Shown: piece by piece, positions 36,596 to 44,594 of the stretch
How positions within the stretch are numbered: position 1 is the stretch's first letter
Layout: each line of letters opens with the position of its first letter
From: Bdellovibrionales bacterium
GTDB taxonomy: Bacteria; Bdellovibrionota; UBA1018
Length of the DNA stretch: 64,000 nucleotides
Assembly: GCA_018266355.1 (NCBI GenBank)
Contig: JAFEAP010000012.1
Span: 62,001 to 126,000, forward strand
Direction: 5' to 3'
Position numbers and translations under genes: made by a program
The notes under the pieces: generated by a model
Database searches by the model: none
Told to the model about the DNA's origin: nothing
Seen by the model: the letters and a program-made list of their open reading frames with translations, nothing else

Positions 36596-37585
36596 ATGAT
36601 CCAAGGATGGATGACTTCGCGGCGGGCAAGCCGTTTTCGGTCAGGTTTCGCGTGGGGAGCGATCGGCGCCGCGGTTCTGCTCGGTTTCGGTTTGCTCGGG
36701 CGCTCGGCCCACGCGGGCGAATCGATTTACGCGCAGACGTTCCGGAACTTCGCGCCGCCCGCGTCGGGAAAGTGTTCGCTCAAATCCTTCTCGATCTCGG
36801 CCTACGACCTCGGGTTCGAGGAGACGGTCGACGGAGTCGGGGAGTCCTCGCGCGGTACCGCGGTCGCGACGGTGGTCGAGACCTCGGACGCGAGTTGCGC
36901 GCGCGAATACGCGGTCGTGCAGTACATCCGGGGATGCGCCTACGATATCGAGCAGAACGACCGCACCGGGAAATTCGACCGCTATTTCGGCACCGTGATC
37001 GACGACCCGAACGGCACGAGCGTGCCTTTCAAGTTCGACGAATGGACGGTCGACAGCGTCGACCCGGATCCGATGTACTATAGCGCCCCGGCCTCTTCCG
37101 CGAGCGACCCGCACCGGTTCGACGGGCTCCTTTACGCGAAACGTCCGCTCCGGCTCGACGGAACGGACGCCGGGCTCGCGGCGGACTACCTGACGGCGTT
37201 CACGGCGAAGCACCGGGGGTTCGTGAAGGAGCTCGGCGCGGCGCCGAAACAAATGTTCTCGTTCGATTTGCCCGTGATGTCCTCGTGGTACGGCTACGCC
37301 GACGGGCGCAACTCCGTGACGAATACCTCGCTCGAATTCAAGGTCTGCCTCTACGCGACGAAAGACGTGCCCCTCCGTGGGCGTCCGGCGGGATTCGACG
37401 CCCCCGCGGACGCGGGGGGGCCGATCCACTGCTTCGATTGGAACAGTCGAAACGAGTTCGACTTCGTCACGAAGAAATTCGTCGCGAAGGCGGCGATCGA
37501 CCCGTTCTGCGCGAGTCCGCTGCCGGCGAAACGCCGACCTCAGGCGTTTGCCGTCGCCCGCCCGCTGTCCGGAAAATCCCGGTAG
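36596..37585 (+). CDS. Exported protein of unknown function
   Basis: 329 residues from ATG 36596. A long basic N-terminus leads into a signal peptide (AWGAIGAAVLLGFGLLGRSAHAG). The mature part is beta-rich, with six cysteines (GKCSLKSF, ASCAREY, RGCAYDI, KVCLYA, HCFDW, PFCASP), suggesting three disulfides. The last 46 bases overlap the 3' end of the convergent sigma-54 activator gene. Family not recognised. Confidence 0.75.
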   Translation: MIQGWMTSRRASRFRSGFAWGAIGAAVLLGFGLLGRSAHAGESIYAQTFRNFAPPASGKCSLKSFSISAYDLGFEETVDGVGESSRGTAVATVVETSDASCAREYAVVQYIRGCAYDIEQNDRTGKFDRYFGTVIDDPNGTSVPFKFDEWTVDSVDPDPMYYSAPASSASDPHRFDGLLYAKRPLRLDGTDAGLAADYLTAFTAKHRGFVKELGAAPKQMFSFDLPVMSSWYGYADGRNSVTNTSLEFKVCLYATKDVPLRGRPAGFDAPADAGGPIHCFDWNSRNEFDFVTKKFVAKAAIDPFCASPLPAKRRPQAFAVARPLSGKSR

Positions 37586-38916
37586 TCCCGCCGGTCCTCC
37601 GCGAGCCGCGGTCGGTGGAGGTGCGCGCGCGGGCCCTCGATGCGGTGCCGTTTCAGCATCTCGAAGAGCGTACTCCGCGCGACGCCGAGGAGTTTCGCCG
37701 CGTCCGCGCGATTCCCGCGCGCGAGTTTGAGCGCGCGCAGGAGCATCACGCGCTCCATCTCCTCGAGCGTGAGCATGCCCTCGGCGAGCTCGCTTCCGAC
37801 GTAGCCTTCGGTCGCCTCCCGCGTATCCGCGGAGAAGAGGAACGCGAACGACTCCTCGTCGAGGATCGGGCGGAAACTGCCCGCGAGCCCGGCCGCGCGT
37901 TCGACGGCGTGCCGGAGTTCTCGAACGTTTCCCGGCCAGGAGTAGGCCTGGAGCCGGAGGAGCGCGCGCGGCGCGACGGTTTTTCCGAGCGCGCCGGCGA
38001 AATCGCGGGCGAGCAGGGCGACGTCTTCGGGCCGGGCGCGGAGGGTCGGGATCTCGAGGGTGACCGAGGCGAGCCGGTAGTAGAGGTCGCGCCTGAACTT
38101 CCCTTCGTCGACGAGTTTCCGCAGCGGCAAGTGGGTCGCGCAGACGACGCGCACGTCGGAGTGGCGGATCTGGTCGCTACCGACAGGGCGGATCTCGCCG
38201 TTCTCGAGGAAGCGGAGGAGTTTGACTTGGAGATCGAGCGAAAGGTCGCCGACTTCGTCCAGGAAGAGCGTCCCGCCGTGGGCGGCGAGCAGTGCCCCCG
38301 CGCGTTGGGCGTGCGCTCCGGTGAAGGCGCCTTTCACGTGGCCGAAGAGTTCGCTTTCCGCAAGCGTAGGCGCGAGCGCCCCGCAGTGGAGCGGAACGAA
38401 GGGCGCGCCCGCGCGGTCGCTCCACGCGTGAAGGAGACCCGCGATCACTTCCTTCCCGGTGCCGGTCTCGCCGGCGATGTAGATCGAGAGGGGCGTCGCC
38501 GCGGCTTTCTTCGTCATCCAGAGCAGGTTCGCGCCGGACTCGGAAGCCGTCTTCCAGGCCGTCCCCGCGCGCGGGAATTCCGGCAGCGCACCTCGGCGTT
38601 CCTCGCGGGTCAGGTGGAGCGTCGTCTCGCCGATCCGCACGGGCAAGTCGAACGGGATCATCGCCTCCCGGAACGGAATCGCGGCGAGGCTCGCCGTCGG
38701 CGCGGTCGCGGTGATGCGCAACCAAGGATAGGCGTCGCCGAGCCGGAGTTCACCGACCGATTCGGGGAGGGTCGGGTCCCGGAGCGGGAGGTCCGCGTCG
38801 GGACCGCGGCCGACGCGAAGGGTGCCGGTTTCGGGCAAGCGGAGACGGCGGATCTCACCGCTCGGGTCACGGATTTCAAGTTCGCGCGGGTTCGGACGGG
38901 TCGTTTCGAATTGCAT
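37540..38916 (-). CDS. Sigma-54-dependent activator with FHA domain
   Basis: 458 residues from ATG 38916 (GAGGAGA upstream). An N-terminal FHA-type domain (GTLRVGRGPDADLPLRDP at about 31-48) replaces the receiver domain. The AAA+ core has GETGTGKE (149-156), the sigma-54 contact loop GAFTGA (196-201) and Walker B TLFLDEVGD (216-224), so it should open sigma-54 promoters. A Fis-type helix-turn-helix (NRADAAKLLGVARSTLFEML) is near 420-440. FHA domains bind phosphothreonine, so a Ser/Thr kinase may control it. Candidate targets in the window are the sites at 16648 and 58633. Confidence 0.92.
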   Translation of the reverse strand: MQFETTRPNPRELEIRDPSGEIRRLRLPETGTLRVGRGPDADLPLRDPTLPESVGELRLGDAYPWLRITATAPTASLAAIPFREAMIPFDLPVRIGETTLHLTREERRGALPEFPRAGTAWKTASESGANLLWMTKKAAATPLSIYIAGETGTGKEVIAGLLHAWSDRAGAPFVPLHCGALAPTLAESELFGHVKGAFTGAHAQRAGALLAAHGGTLFLDEVGDLSLDLQVKLLRFLENGEIRPVGSDQIRHSDVRVVCATHLPLRKLVDEGKFRRDLYYRLASVTLEIPTLRARPEDVALLARDFAGALGKTVAPRALLRLQAYSWPGNVRELRHAVERAAGLAGSFRPILDEESFAFLFSADTREATEGYVGSELAEGMLTLEEMERVMLLRALKLARGNRADAAKLLGVARSTLFEMLKRHRIEGPRAHLHRPRLAEDRRDYRDFPDSGRATANA

Positions 38917-39076
38917 GGGTTTCTCCTCGTCCCGGTGTAGAGCAAACGGGATGCCGATCCGGTCTCGACGACGGAAAGCCGGATTTCGCGGGGTTACGGA
39001 GGGGGTGTCTCGGCCGACGATTCGGAATCGAGAAAGGCGTTTCATTTCCGAGACGAAATGAAGAGAATGGCGGGAC

Positions 39077-39712
39077 ATGGCCGCCGAATTCCTCTGGACC
39101 CTCGCTGACGCATCGCAACTCGCCAGCGCCTTCAACGGCGCGCTTCTGAATGGGCGTCCCGAGGGGCGCGTCGCCTTCGTCGGCCGTTCGAACGTCGGCA
39201 AGAGCTCGCTCATCAACCGCGTCGTCGGCTCGAAGGTCGCCCAAACGAGCGCCCAGCCGGGCAAGACCCGCGCGCTCCACTTCTACGACTGGCTCGACGG
39301 GAAGAAGATCGTCGTCGACCTTCCGGGGTACGGATTCGCGAAGCAGTCGAAAGACGATCGCGACTCGTGGGCGGCGCTCATCTCGGATTACATCGAGGCC
39401 GATCCCGGACTCGAATGCGCGATCGTGCTCATCGACGCGCGCAACGGCCCGACGGCGAAGGACTACGAGGCGATCGATTTCCTCCGCTCGGAATCGATCC
39501 CGATGCTCTTCGCGATCACGAAGATCGACCAGTGGAAGAACCAGTCCGAACGCGCGAAGCGGAAGCGCGAGGTCGAAACCGCGATCGGCGAACTCGGCTA
39601 CGGGTCCGAGCTGATTTTTTTCACCTCGGCGGAGAAGGGGCTCGGCGTGCGCGAGCTCCAAGCCGAGATCCGAAAGGCCGCGCCGCCGACGGAGATGCAA
39701 GAGGGACGATGA
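39077..39712 (+). CDS. engB: Ribosome biogenesis GTPase EngB (YihA/YsxC)
   Basis: 211 residues. G1 GRSNVGKSS (36-44), switch I TSAQPGKTR, G3 DLPGYGFAK (81-89), G4 TKIDQWK and FTSAEKGLGV. This essential GTPase helps assemble the 50S subunit. The stop overlaps the next start by four bases. Confidence 0.95.
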   Translation: MAAEFLWTLADASQLASAFNGALLNGRPEGRVAFVGRSNVGKSSLINRVVGSKVAQTSAQPGKTRALHFYDWLDGKKIVVDLPGYGFAKQSKDDRDSWAALISDYIEADPGLECAIVLIDARNGPTAKDYEAIDFLRSESIPMLFAITKIDQWKNQSERAKRKREVETAIGELGYGSELIFFTSAEKGLGVRELQAEIRKAAPPTEMQEGR

Positions 39713-40794
39713 AAAAGGTCGCGAAGCGGACGGGGAAAAGAACGGGTACGTCGAGGCCCAAGCAGGCGAAGCGCGCGCCGCGCGCCTCGAAAAGCGGCCG
39801 GAAATCGACCTCAGCGCCCGCGCCGAGTCGCCCGCCGCGCGCGATCGTCGGCGTCGTCGCTCCGTCGTCGCCCGCGCCGCTCGTCGAGCTCGAGATCGGC
39901 GCGAGCCGGCTCGCGGCCGAGGGGTTCGAGGTGTTCTTCCACCCGCAGGTGAAGCAGGTCGACGCGTTCTTCGCCGGAACCGATTCGGAGCGCGCGCTCG
40001 CGCTGCTCGATTATGCGTTCGATCCCGATCTGACCGTGATCTGGGCCGCGCGCGGCGGTTACGGCGCGGTCCGTTTGCTCCCGATCCTCGACGAGATCCT
40101 CGCGAAGGTCGGAACGCCCGAGCGGAAAACGCTCGTCGGTTTCAGCGACGCGACGGTGCTTCTTGAGTACGTGCGGACGCGCTGGGGATGGCGCGCGATC
40201 CACGGGCCGATGCCCGCGACGGTCCATATCGAACGGGTGCGCGGAAAAGAATGGCGCGCGTTCACCGAACTTCTCGCGGGCGAGACGGACGGCTTCGCGT
40301 TCCGCACCCGCCCGATCCACCGCCCGGAGGGTTTCACCCGCGTGCAGGGCGAGGTCGTCGGCGGAAACCTCGCGATGATCCATTCCGTGCTCGGCACGCC
40401 TTACGCGTTCGACTTGAAAGGGAAGATCCTTTTCCTCGAGGAGATCGGCGAAGCGCCGTACCGGATGGACCGCATGATGCAGCAGCTCCACCTCGCGGGC
40501 GCGCTGGACGGCGTGAAGGCGATCGTACTCGGCACCTTCACCGACTGCCGCGATAGTTCTCCCCAAGTCTACGCGGCCGCGCCGAAAGGGCGGGGGAAGC
40601 CTAAGATGAAGCCGCTTCGCCGGACGCTTTCGGAGCGCGAGGTGCTCGCGACGGTCTTCGGTGAGATGGGCGCGGCCCTCGGGATTCCGGTCTACGCGGG
40701 GCTGCCCGTCGGTCACGGGGAAGGACCCGGCGCGCTCGAACTCGGCGTGGTCGCCGAACTCGAAGCGGACGGTTCGTTCGGTACGCGCCGGTAA
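39709..40794 (+). CDS. LD-carboxypeptidase (peptidase S66, LdcA-like)
   Basis: 361 residues from ATG 39709. A very basic, unstructured N-terminus (KKVAKRTGKRTG and KRAPRASKSGRK, residues 1-45) precedes the S66 core: ARGGYGAVRLL at 114-124, Ser146 in GFSDAT, Glu244/245 in FLEEIGE and His336 in VGHGEGP, matching the Ser-Glu-His triad of LdcA. The enzyme removes the terminal D-Ala from tetrapeptides during cytoplasmic wall recycling. There is no signal peptide, consistent with that. The basic tail is unusual and could bind nucleic acid, membrane or murein. Confidence 0.87.
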   Translation: MKKVAKRTGKRTGTSRPKQAKRAPRASKSGRKSTSAPAPSRPPRAIVGVVAPSSPAPLVELEIGASRLAAEGFEVFFHPQVKQVDAFFAGTDSERALALLDYAFDPDLTVIWAARGGYGAVRLLPILDEILAKVGTPERKTLVGFSDATVLLEYVRTRWGWRAIHGPMPATVHIERVRGKEWRAFTELLAGETDGFAFRTRPIHRPEGFTRVQGEVVGGNLAMIHSVLGTPYAFDLKGKILFLEEIGEAPYRMDRMMQQLHLAGALDGVKAIVLGTFTDCRDSSPQVYAAAPKGRGKPKMKPLRRTLSEREVLATVFGEMGAALGIPVYAGLPVGHGEGPGALELGVVAELEADGSFGTRR

Positions 40795-40904
40795 TGCTCG
40801 ACGCGGATCGCGAAACGTTCCGTTCGAATTTCGGTTTCATTTCGTCCGGTTCGGGGTGTCGAACTTTTAGCTAGTTTAAAAAAACCGGGTCTTTTCCCGG
40901 GGAA

Positions 40905-40933
40905 TTGACAAAGAACCTTAAATCTGACAATAT
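40905..40933 (+). promoter_or_regulatory. Sigma-70-type promoter with very short leader
   Basis: TTGACA (40905-40910), a 17-base spacer, and extended -10 TGA-CAATAT (40925-40933). The next ATG is at 40945, so the leader would be only about five bases: near-leaderless translation of the small secreted protein gene. Confidence 0.6.
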
Positions 40934-40944
40934 CGGTCGGATTT

Positions 40945-41316
40945 ATGAAATCTCGACTCTTCGTTTTCCTCGCGCTCGCTCTCGCCTCCGGGTCCGCCTC
41001 GGCTTCGCAGTTCGCGGAGTGCCGGATCGATTCGTACGACGCCTGTCCGAACGCGCTTCAGTGGAGCTGCCGCCGGTACGCGATCTACGCGCGCGATTTC
41101 GAAACGGAAGGATGGTTCGGCTACAAGCTCTACGTCTCGAAGAACAAGTCGAGCGTCCAGTCGGAGCTCGAGAAGCTTCAGCGCGAAGGCGTTTGTCCGG
41201 GCAAATACGGCAACCAGCCGCGGTCCTCGATCGATCCGAAGTACATCGAGCAAAAGGAAAAAGACGACGCGAAGTTCGGAAAGAAGTTCCGTCGGAAGTT
41301 CCTCCGAATCTTCTGA
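40945..41316 (+). CDS. Small secreted cysteine-containing protein
   Basis: 123 residues with a signal peptide (LALALASGSASAS|Q). The mature 100 residues have four cysteines (ECRID, ACPNA, SCRRY, VCPGK) and many Tyr, Lys and Arg; the end is very basic (GKKFRRKFLRIF). The length and cysteines suggest a small disulfide-stabilised secreted protein. No family is recognised. Confidence 0.72.
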   Translation: MKSRLFVFLALALASGSASASQFAECRIDSYDACPNALQWSCRRYAIYARDFETEGWFGYKLYVSKNKSSVQSELEKLQREGVCPGKYGNQPRSSIDPKYIEQKEKDDAKFGKKFRRKFLRIF

Positions 41317-41338
41317 TCGACCGCCTCTCCCGAACGGG

Positions 41339-42538
41339 TCATTCGTCGGAGTGAAAGGGCGGGTCCCAGGGCGAGTTCCGGGATTCGTCGGTCGGCGTCG
41401 CCTCTCCCGTCGCCGGAATCTCGACTTCGGTGAATCCGACGCCTTCCTCGCGGTCATAGCGCAGGTCGCCCGCGATCGCGTGGCCGTCCGGGTACTCGCG
41501 GATGAACGGAAAGCGCGAGTAGGAGAGGAGGCGGCGGAAGAGCGGACTCTTCTCGCGGTAGCGCTCGAACTCGGCGACCGGGATCCGCACGAGGCCGTTC
41601 CACCGGATCGCCGAACTCGGGCGATAGGACGCCTTTTCGTAGATCGCGGTATGGGTGACCGGCGATCCGGTCGCGCATCCGTCGACGGGGAAGGCGTCCG
41701 GGAAAAGGCTTATGTCGAGCGCGTAGAATCGGAATTCCGTCGGCGTGCGGGCGGCGATCCACACCCCCCAGCACGCGGGGTTTCCGGGGGCCGGATTCGA
41801 GGCGAGGTCGAGGAGTTTTTCCGAGCCGGCGTTTTCCCGCCAGTCGGTTTCCGCGACCGCGCGCGCCCGGACTCCCGCCGCGACGAAAGCGCCGATCGCG
41901 GCGACGAAGAACGCGACCGGGACGATCCGGCCGAGCGCGGGACCGCGGAATTTCGCGGCGAGAACCGCCGAGAGCGCGAAGAACGCCGTCAGCGCCCAGG
42001 CGAGGCCGTTCGTGAACATCGGGAAGAGCCAGACGAGCGCGAGCATCGAAAGGCCGAGCATCGCCCAAGCGATGCGCGACCAGGCGCGCCCTGCCTCGCG
42101 GACGAGCAGCGGGACGAGCGCGAACCAAAGCAGCGGTTCGACGATGTAGACCGAATCGCCGTAGAACCACCGGTTCTCGAACGGCGTGAGCGGATGGACG
42201 CCGTAGTTGTTCAGGAAGTCGGCTCCGACGTGGAGAAGCGATCCGAGGATCCCGATCAGCGCGAGTTCTAACGTCCAGCGCGGGGCGCGGGTCGCGCGTT
42301 TCGCGATCGCCGCCGACGCGAGGCCGAGGACCGGGGCGGCGAGGAAGGTATGCGAATAGCCGCGATGCTGAATCAGGTAGTCGAAGGTCGTCGCACCCGG
42401 GAAGAAGCGGACGACGACGTCGGCGTCGGGAAGATTGTTCGCGATCACGCTCGCCCAGTAGATCTCGGGGCGCCGGAAACGCTCGGGAAGGATTCGCGCG
42501 ACGGCCGCGCCGATGATCGAGTGGGTGAGGTTATCCAT
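41339..42538 (-). CDS. YdjM-like membrane-bound metal-dependent hydrolase (PF04307)
   Basis: 399 residues. The N-terminus has the family signature MDNLTHSIIGAAVARIL, then NNLPDADV, HRGYSHTF and HVGADFLNNYGVHPLTPF with metal-binding His and Asp. About seven membrane helices follow to residue 220, then a soluble C-terminal domain. Relatives include YdjM/YfhO-type proteins; activity is unproven. The start overlaps the stop of the kinase-like gene by eight bases, so the two are probably coexpressed. Confidence 0.8.
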   Translation of the reverse strand: MDNLTHSIIGAAVARILPERFRRPEIYWASVIANNLPDADVVVRFFPGATTFDYLIQHRGYSHTFLAAPVLGLASAAIAKRATRAPRWTLELALIGILGSLLHVGADFLNNYGVHPLTPFENRWFYGDSVYIVEPLLWFALVPLLVREAGRAWSRIAWAMLGLSMLALVWLFPMFTNGLAWALTAFFALSAVLAAKFRGPALGRIVPVAFFVAAIGAFVAAGVRARAVAETDWRENAGSEKLLDLASNPAPGNPACWGVWIAARTPTEFRFYALDISLFPDAFPVDGCATGSPVTHTAIYEKASYRPSSAIRWNGLVRIPVAEFERYREKSPLFRRLLSYSRFPFIREYPDGHAIAGDLRYDREEGVGFTEVEIPATGEATPTDESRNSPWDPPFHSDE

Positions 42539-43415
42539 GCGGTCGCATCAGCCCCAAACAGGCCGGCCCGTTCGGAGCCGGTGGAGGCAGTTTCACCTCG
42601 CGCCGGGAAAAATCGGGGAAAACCTGGCTCATCGCTTCGTGTTCGAGATCGCTCAGGGTATTCAGCTCCCGCTCGATCTCGAAATGGAGTTCGGGATGGA
42701 TGGGCAGGCGATCCCGGATCTTTTCCCGGATTCCCGAGAAGATCATTCCCATCTCGGATTGGTCCGGCGTGTTCGCTTTCGGGAACCAATTTTCGAATTG
42801 GGTATCCACGACTTTCACGACGTAGCGATTTCCCTCGCGGTCGAGCCCGAGGTTCTTCGCGCTCCCGTCGGGGATGTATTCGCGTCCGAAGTCGCGGACG
42901 AAGTCCCGGATCGCCGCGAATTTCGCCCGGGAAATTTCGTCCTCGGGCGATCGGACGATCTCGATCAAGACGTCGCCCATCTCCTCGAAGTCCGGAAGGT
43001 ATTCGACCTCGGTCGTGAGTTTCGTCGCCGCGGCGGGAGAGAAGACCTCGGGAGTCGCGAATCCCCGGCTCCGTAGGCTCTGGATCCCCGCGGCGAAGTC
43101 GAGATTCTCCCGCCAGCGGTACGGGGTATTCGGGATCCGCAGCAGCGTGACTTTCCCCTCGCGGTAGATCTTGTAGAGGTCGGAAGAGTTTCCGCTCCGG
43201 AAATAAACGCCGACGTATTCCGTGCCGTCGACCGTGAACTTCCGAGGCGGACCGCCGGTGAGCGAAATCCGTAACTCCGTCGCGGCCGCCTCGTAGCGGT
43301 CCGGAGCGCTGCGAAGCAGCTCGACGGTGAGCGAGACGCCGTCGGCCTTCGCGGGCGAGAGGCCCGCGAGGACGAACGACAAAGCGAAAAGGAGGTTTCG
43401 GATCGGACGCTCCAC
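42531..43415 (-). CDS. Exported protein with protein-kinase-like motifs
   Basis: 294 residues with a signal peptide (LLFALSFVLAGLSPAKA|D). Weak kinase-fold landmarks appear in the right order: VYFRSGNSSDLYKIY (71-85, like a glycine-rich loop), VTLLRI (89-94, strand with a basic residue), then PDGSAKNLGLDREG (182-195, like the catalytic-loop D-x4-N) and VVKVVDTQ (199-206, near a DFG position). A kinase domain in the periplasm would be unusual, since ATP is absent there; it may use another phosphodonor or be a pseudokinase-like binding domain. The assignment is tentative. Confidence 0.5.
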   Translation of the reverse strand: MERPIRNLLFALSFVLAGLSPAKADGVSLTVELLRSAPDRYEAAATELRISLTGGPPRKFTVDGTEYVGVYFRSGNSSDLYKIYREGKVTLLRIPNTPYRWRENLDFAAGIQSLRSRGFATPEVFSPAAATKLTTEVEYLPDFEEMGDVLIEIVRSPEDEISRAKFAAIRDFVRDFGREYIPDGSAKNLGLDREGNRYVVKVVDTQFENWFPKANTPDQSEMGMIFSGIREKIRDRLPIHPELHFEIERELNTLSDLEHEAMSQVFPDFSRREVKLPPPAPNGPACLGLMRPHG

Positions 43416-43516
43416 CCTTCCTCATCGGAATTTGAAGGACGGTCCCTAAGTTCATCAATAATTTGGCGTCCGTGAGGAGGATGGCCAAGGTCCCGAAGTC
43501 GGGATAGGTTCGAGGC

Positions 43517-43921
43517 ATGAAATCTTCGAATCCGTACCTCTTCTTCAATCAGGGAAAATGCCGAGCCGCGATGGAGTTCTACCAAAAGACCTTCGGCGGT
43601 GAGCTTCAAGTCATGACCGCCGATCAAGCGGGATCGAACCTGCCGCCGGGCATGGATCCGAAGTCGGTCATGCACTCGTCGCTGAAGACGCCGGCGTTCC
43701 TCCTCATGGCGTCAGATAACGGCAAGAGCGACACCACCGTCGGCGATAACGTCTGCATCTACCTCGATTGCTCGGACCCGGCCGAGGTCGACACGCTCTT
43801 CGCGAAGCTTGCCGCGGGCGGCGAATCGAGCATGAAGCCGGAGAAGACGTTCTGGGGAGCTTACTTCGGTTCGCTCACCGACGCTTACGGCATCAGCTGG
43901 ATGCTGAGCGCGAACTTCTAA
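43517..43921 (+). CDS. VOC-superfamily (PhnB-like) protein
   Basis: 134 residues. The start YLFFNQGKCRAAMEFYQKTFGGEL and the later VCIYLDCSDPAEVDTLFAKLAAGG and FWGAYFGSLTDAYGISWML are the usual pattern of the DUF1428/PhnB glyoxalase-fold family. Some members bind metal; the role is not known, and PhnB is not required for phosphonate use. Small, cytoplasmic, monocistronic, convergent with the isocyanide operon. Confidence 0.85.
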   Translation: MKSSNPYLFFNQGKCRAAMEFYQKTFGGELQVMTADQAGSNLPPGMDPKSVMHSSLKTPAFLLMASDNGKSDTTVGDNVCIYLDCSDPAEVDTLFAKLAAGGESSMKPEKTFWGAYFGSLTDAYGISWMLSANF

Positions 43922-43927
43922 GTCGTT

Positions 43928-44590
43928 TCAAGCGAAGCCGAGCGCGGCGATTTCGCGCGCGTCGCGGACGGTGAAGTCCGGGCGATGGCGCCGAAGTTCG
44001 GCCTCGGCCCCGAGACCGTAGAGGACGCCGACCGTGCGAAGGCCGGCGGCTTTTCCGGCGATCAGGTCGAAGACCGAGTCGCCGATCATCGCCGCCTCGG
44101 CGGGCGGGAGATTCCAGCGCCGGCAAACCTCGCGCAGCGGGCCGGGATCCGGTTTCCGGGTCGGAAAGGCTTCCTGTCCGAAGACCGCCTCGAAGTGCGG
44201 GCGGAGGTCGAGGTCGTCCACCAGCCGATCGGCGAAGACCTGGTTCTTGTTCGTCACGACGACCTTCGGAAGGTACCGGTAATGCTCGAGAGTTTCGCGG
44301 ATGCCCGGATAGACCTTCGTCCGGCGGGTGAGGTTCCTCTCGTAGTTCCGGCGAAAACGACGCGAAAGCTCCTCGATCCAGTCGACCGCCGTGTTTTCGC
44401 CCAGCAGCCTCCGGAAGAGGACCTCCGATCCGCGTCCGATTTCCGCGGCGACGCGTTCGCCCGGAAAGGCGGGAAGACCCGCCGACCGAAGCGCGAGATT
44501 CACGCTCTCGACGATGTCGTCCTTCGAGTCGACGAGCGTGCCGTCGAGATCGAAAATGAGGAGACGGGTTCGCGCGTTCCGTTCCGTCAT
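43928..44590 (-). CDS. HAD-family phosphatase, phosphoglycolate phosphatase-like
   Basis: 220 residues. HAD motifs I DLDGTLVDS (14-22), II VVTNKN, III KPDPGPL, IV GDSVFDLIAGKAAG. The cap resembles Gph/PGPase. It starts four bases after the ATP-grasp gene and is the last gene of the isocyanide operon, so it may dephosphorylate a pathway product or intermediate; IsnA-type enzymes use ribulose-5-phosphate as the carbon donor, and a sugar-phosphate by-product is a plausible substrate (inference). Confidence 0.85.
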   Translation of the reverse strand: MTERNARTRLLIFDLDGTLVDSKDDIVESVNLALRSAGLPAFPGERVAAEIGRGSEVLFRRLLGENTAVDWIEELSRRFRRNYERNLTRRTKVYPGIRETLEHYRYLPKVVVTNKNQVFADRLVDDLDLRPHFEAVFGQEAFPTRKPDPGPLREVCRRWNLPPAEAAMIGDSVFDLIAGKAAGLRTVGVLYGLGAEAELRRHRPDFTVRDAREIAALGFA

Positions 44591-44594
44591 GGAT

